From the NCBI RefSeq assembly GCF_001952855.1, contig NZ_LPNO01000028.1, forward strand, positions 1-32,314: a DNA stretch of 32,314 bases. The letters run 5' to 3'. The position numbers and the translations under genes were made by a program. Positions within the stretch are counted from its first letter, which is position 1. Each line of letters begins with the position of its first letter. The notes under the pieces are model-generated. The model did no database searches, was not told the origin of the DNA, and saw only the letters and a list, made by a program, of their open reading frames with translations. This document shows positions 29,680 through 32,314 of this stretch, piece by piece. This DNA comes from Pseudomonas sp. ATCC PTA-122608 (GTDB lineage Bacteria > Pseudomonadota > Gammaproteobacteria > Pseudomonadales > Pseudomonadaceae).

Positions 29680-30579
29680 TTAATGAGTGTCAGCGTCCCA
29701 CACCCAATTCCACACCCCCGGCAGATGCACCACTTCGTCGGCGCTCTTCACCGTGCGGGCCATGGCGGCGCGCTGCAAGGTTGCCCGGTCGGTATAGAAC
29801 GGCTGCTGGGCGACGGGCACGCCGTTGATGCGCGCGCTGTCCATCAGGATTTGCAGGTATTCCTTCAAGTGCCAGGCGGTGTAGCGGTTGATATCGTGAA
29901 AGGTCACCACCACCGGGATCACGCCGTCCACCGTCGGCAACTCACCCCGGGCGATGCGTTCGCGCAGTACTGACAGTTGGCGTATCAGGTTTTCCCGTCG
30001 GCGGGGGCTGCCATTGAACACCCAGATCACCCCATCGTTTGCACTCAGGTCTGTCAGCAGTACATGCATGCCGTGCTGCTGATAGGCGGCGAAGGTGCGC
30101 TTGTCGTAATTCCAGAACGGCGGGCGTACCAGCGTGGGCGGCTGGCCGGTGATGGATTCAAGGGTCGATGAGCCCAGGCTGAGGTAGTGTTCCAGCTCAG
30201 CGGGATTCTGCGAGCGATGGTTACTGTGCCATGGGGTCGCGGTATGAAAGCCCAGGATATGACCCGCCGCGTGTTCGCGTTCCATGGTCTTGCGGCCTCG
30301 CGGGTTGCCGCCGGAGCGGGGCGCCTCGGTCTGCAGAAAGAACACCGCCTTGATCCCCGGTTGTATCGGGTTGTTCGCCAGGTCCGCCATCACCGAGCGG
30401 CTGGGGTTCATGAAGCCCGAGGCGCTGGGGCCGTCATCGAAGGTCAGCAAAAAACGGATCGGCGCTTCGGTTTGCAGGCGTTGTTCGGTTTGCGGTGTCA
30501 GCGCCAGGGGCGGACCGATGCAGCCGCTTAGACTCAGGGCCAAGGCTAATGCGGCCGATACGATGGCAAAGTGTTTCAT
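29680..30579 (-). CDS. Polysaccharide deacetylase (NodB-like) lipoprotein
   Basis: NodB-homology enzymes remove acetyl groups from sugars of chitin-, peptidoglycan- or exopolysaccharide-type polymers using a divalent metal. From the ATG at 30579 the 299-aa product begins MKHFAIVSAALALALSLSGC, a lipoprotein signal with the lipobox LSGC and modified Cys20. The longer frame from 30621 would bury this signal, so it is rejected. Motif 1 is TFDDG (46-50), motif 2 is in GFHTATPWHSNH, and motif 3 is RPPFW; together they give the Asp/His/His metal site. It is probably anchored in the membrane and active in the periplasm. The porin gene ends 78 bp upstream on the same strand, so co-transcription is possible. 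The polymer acted on is unknown. Confidence 0.88.
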   Translation of the reverse strand: MKHFAIVSAALALALSLSGCIGPPLALTPQTEQRLQTEAPIRFLLTFDDGPSASGFMNPSRSVMADLANNPIQPGIKAVFFLQTEAPRSGGNPRGRKTMEREHAAGHILGFHTATPWHSNHRSQNPAELEHYLSLGSSTLESITGQPPTLVRPPFWNYDKRTFAAYQQHGMHVLLTDLSANDGVIWVFNGSPRRRENLIRQLSVLRERIARGELPTVDGVIPVVVTFHDINRYTAWHLKEYLQILMDSARINGVPVAQQPFYTDRATLQRAAMARTVKSADEVVHLPGVWNWVWDADTH

Positions 30580-30657
30580 GGAGGACTCGAAAGACGTTGG
30601 CTGCTGGGGCGGGTCATCCATGACACGCGCGCACCATACAGCAAGTCTGTCGAGGCT

Positions 30658-31908
30658 TTACAGCAGGCTTATCGGGTAACTGACGATCAACCGGTTTTCA
30701 TCAAACTCGTTGTTGTTGTAATCCCTGCGCATGCTGGAATTGCGCAGGCGCACATTGAGGTTCTTCAATGTTCCGCTCTGCACAACGTAGGCCACTTCAG
30801 TTTCCCGTCCCCATTCCTTGCCGTCGGTCACCGTGCCGCTGTGTACGTTACTGCCGCTGATGTAGCGGTTCATCAGCGTCAGCCCCGGCACGCCAAGGGC
30901 GGCGAAGTTGTAGTCATGGCGTACCTGCCAGGATTTTTCCTGGGCGTTGTCGTAGCTGGCGTTGTAGCTGTCGTTGGCCAGGGTGCCGCCGCTGGTGCCG
31001 TTGACGCGCATCCAGGCGCTGTTGCCGGTGAGCTTTTGCAAGCCGACGTAGAAGGTGTTGCCGCCGTATCGGGCCGAGAACAATCCGGACCAGGTCTTGT
31101 TGTCGAGGTCGCCGGCGCGGGCGCTGCCGTCGTCCTTGCCATAGAAGAACCCGAGGTTGGCGCCCAGGGTCCAGTCGCCTACGGGCTGGCTGTGGATCAG
31201 GTTGAGGTATTGCTGGCTGTAGATGTCCTTGAGCTGGGCGTTCCACACGCCGATCTGGGTGCGCTTGTCATTGAAGGCATATTCGCCGCCCTGGAAGTTG
31301 AAGCGGTCGGAAGTAAACGCGGTTTTCCCGAACATCGACATGTCGGTCATGCTGCTGTCGTCCCGCGGGCTGTTGGCGCGGAACTGGCCGCCGTACAGGG
31401 TCAGGCCGTCGATTTCCTTGGAGGTGATTTGCCCGCCGCGCAGGGTTTGCGGCAAGGAGCGGCCATCGTCCGAACGCAGGATCGGCAGCACCGGCATCCA
31501 TTCGCCGACCTTCACTTCTGTCTTCGAAATCCGCGCCTTGAACGCCACGCCCAAGCGCCCGAATTCATCCGCAGGGCGGCCGTCGTGGTCCAGCGGCAAC
31601 AGCTGGGTGCCACCGGTGCCGCGCCCGCCATCAAGCTTCAATGAGTACAGCCCCAGTACATCCACACCGAAACCTACGGTGCCTTGGGTAAAGCCCGACT
31701 TGGCGTCGAGGATGAAACTTTGCGTCCACTCCTGCGCGCCACCCTGGGTTTTGGTGGGGTTGGTGTAATTGCGGTTGAAGAAGAAATTACGCAGGTTGAG
31801 GTTGGCGCTGGCGTCTTCGAGAAAGCCGTGTTCTTCAGCGACAACGGGGAGGGCGAGGCTGGCGACAGCGGTTGCCAGCAGGAGCCGGCGCGGGGCGAAA
31901 GTGCTCAT
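30658..31908 (-). CDS. OprD-family outer-membrane porin
   Basis: OprD-family channels carry small substrates such as amino acids or aromatic acids through the outer membrane. The 416-aa product starts with a signal peptide (MSTFAPRRLLLATAVASLALPVVA). The family N-terminus GFLEDASANLNLRNFFFNRNY follows, with alternating beta-strand patterns to the end (LIVSYPISLL). ATG 31908 with AGGTCC upstream is chosen, since the frame continuing to 32295 would run into the insertion sequence. Substrate is not evident. The pca cluster 3 kb away makes an aromatic acid a possibility, but several other genes lie between and the strand is opposite, so I do not assign it. The family is large in Pseudomonas. Confidence 0.93.
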   Translation of the reverse strand: MSTFAPRRLLLATAVASLALPVVAEEHGFLEDASANLNLRNFFFNRNYTNPTKTQGGAQEWTQSFILDAKSGFTQGTVGFGVDVLGLYSLKLDGGRGTGGTQLLPLDHDGRPADEFGRLGVAFKARISKTEVKVGEWMPVLPILRSDDGRSLPQTLRGGQITSKEIDGLTLYGGQFRANSPRDDSSMTDMSMFGKTAFTSDRFNFQGGEYAFNDKRTQIGVWNAQLKDIYSQQYLNLIHSQPVGDWTLGANLGFFYGKDDGSARAGDLDNKTWSGLFSARYGGNTFYVGLQKLTGNSAWMRVNGTSGGTLANDSYNASYDNAQEKSWQVRHDYNFAALGVPGLTLMNRYISGSNVHSGTVTDGKEWGRETEVAYVVQSGTLKNLNVRLRNSSMRRDYNNNEFDENRLIVSYPISLL

Positions 31909-32031
31909 GGTGTTGGACCTGTTGTTATTGGGGTTATGCAGGTGGCGGCCATGGTGCGGGGCGATGCGGGGGCGATGAAAGTGGGGGAAGGCGGGTTGTG
32001 GGCGATGATCGAACGTAAAGTATGGGCGTAA

Positions 32032-32063
32032 AAAAACCGCTTCCGGTGAGGGAAGCGGTTTTT
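32032..32063. terminator. Bidirectional intrinsic terminator next to the insertion sequence
   Basis: AAAAACCGCTTCC (32032-32044) and GGAAGCGGTTTTT (32051-32063) form a 13-bp stem with a 6-base loop, A-rich before and T-rich after. The porin gene starts away from it, so it must have served a minus-strand gene to the right, now separated from it by the insertion sequence that starts at 32066. Confidence 0.9.
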
Positions 32064-32065
32064 GT

Positions 32066-32314
32066 GGGGCTGTCATAAATTTTGTGTTCGGGCATAACAT
32101 GTTGATAGAGGTGCATGTATGCCGACCAAAAAGAAACCGGCCCGTGAGGCCCCGCGAGACCTTCCATCCATTCCAAAAGAGCTGATCGACCAGTTCGTCA
32201 GCGGCCCGATGAGTGCCGAGGCTATTCAGGATGCCTCGATGGCGTTCAAAAAGGCGCTGATCGAGCGAGCTCTTGGTGCCGAGTTGGGCCACCACCTTGG
32301 CTATCCTCAGGGCG
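32066..32314 (+). mobile_element. Left end of an IS256-family insertion sequence (cut by window end)
   Basis: A terminal inverted repeat seems to begin at 32066 with GGGGCTGTCATAAATTTTGT, typical of IS256-family ends. A mutator-type transposase starts 53 bp inside. The right end and any target duplication lie beyond the window. Confidence 0.85.
32119..32314 (+). CDS. IS256-family (mutator) transposase, N-terminal part
   Basis: The first 65 codons are present: MPTKKKPAREAPRDLPSIP, then KELIDQFVSGPMSAEAIQD, then FKKALIERALGAELGHHLGY. The last two segments are the well-conserved beginning of IS256-type transposases, which use a DDE active site located beyond the window. ATG 32119 is the start; the ATG at 32114 in another frame ends after ten codons. 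GATAGAGG lies upstream. The reading frame is open to the window edge, so the element may be intact. Confidence 0.92.
   Translation, partial: MPTKKKPAREAPRDLPSIPKELIDQFVSGPMSAEAIQDASMAFKKALIERALGAELGHHLGYPQG

Noticed and set aside
30658..31908. Assigning the porin to uptake of protocatechuate for the pca cluster
   Set aside because: It lies on the opposite strand, 3 kb away and beyond two unrelated genes, and OprD-family specificity cannot be read from the sequence by eye.

Overview
The window looks like chromosome of a Pseudomonas from the P. fluorescens group. GC is high, the REP palindromes are of the 'GGGAGC(G)GGCTTGCTCGCGAA' Pseudomonas type, a CcoM-like small subunit has an Anr-type box, and the pca genes, RapA and OprD-family porin all have a Pseudomonas character. 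No rRNA, tRNA, CRISPR array or prophage was recognised.

Left part (1-9.8 kb): a long intergenic repeat; a lone tubulin/FtsZ-superfamily GTPase on the minus strand; an MHYT-GGDEF-EAL cyclic-di-GMP protein; a spinster-type MFS transporter; a REP doublet; and rapA with its terminator.

Middle (9.8-16.4 kb): a small proline-rich/charged protein; a minus-strand operon of a GcvA-like LysR regulator, a 31-codon ORF, a RidA-family protein and a class V aminotransferase, in which every junction is a 4-base ATGA overlap; a 53-aa lysine-tailed protein; a 38-aa CcoM-like cytochrome cbb3 subunit with an Anr/FNR box placed as for class II activation; two inverted copies of a ~300-bp repeat enclosing a REP doublet; a PitA-type phosphate transporter; and a small hypothetical gene.

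Core (16.7-27.9 kb): a complete protocatechuate branch of the beta-ketoadipate pathway in one direction, pcaR-pcaK-pcaI-pcaJ-pcaF-pcaH-pcaG-pcaT-pcaB-pcaD-pcaC. PcaK imports 4-hydroxybenzoate or protocatechuate. PcaHG opens the ring to carboxymuconate, and PcaB, PcaC and PcaD convert it to beta-ketoadipate. PcaIJ adds CoA and PcaF cleaves the product to succinyl-CoA and acetyl-CoA. PcaT is a dicarboxylate-type permease, and PcaR is the IclR-type regulator. Two pairs of the element CGATAATCG/CGATTATCG, each pair 19 bp centre to centre, lie upstream of pcaR and pcaI and are probably the PcaR operators. REP doublets occupy three of the gaps in the cluster.

Right part (27.9-32.3 kb, mostly minus strand): a 537-aa protein with RTX-like calcium-binding repeats and a C-terminal M91-type zinc protease domain, a probable secreted effector or toxin; a lipoprotein polysaccharide deacetylase; an OprD-family porin; a strong bidirectional terminator; and the left end of an IS256-family insertion sequence with the start of its transposase, cut by the window edge.
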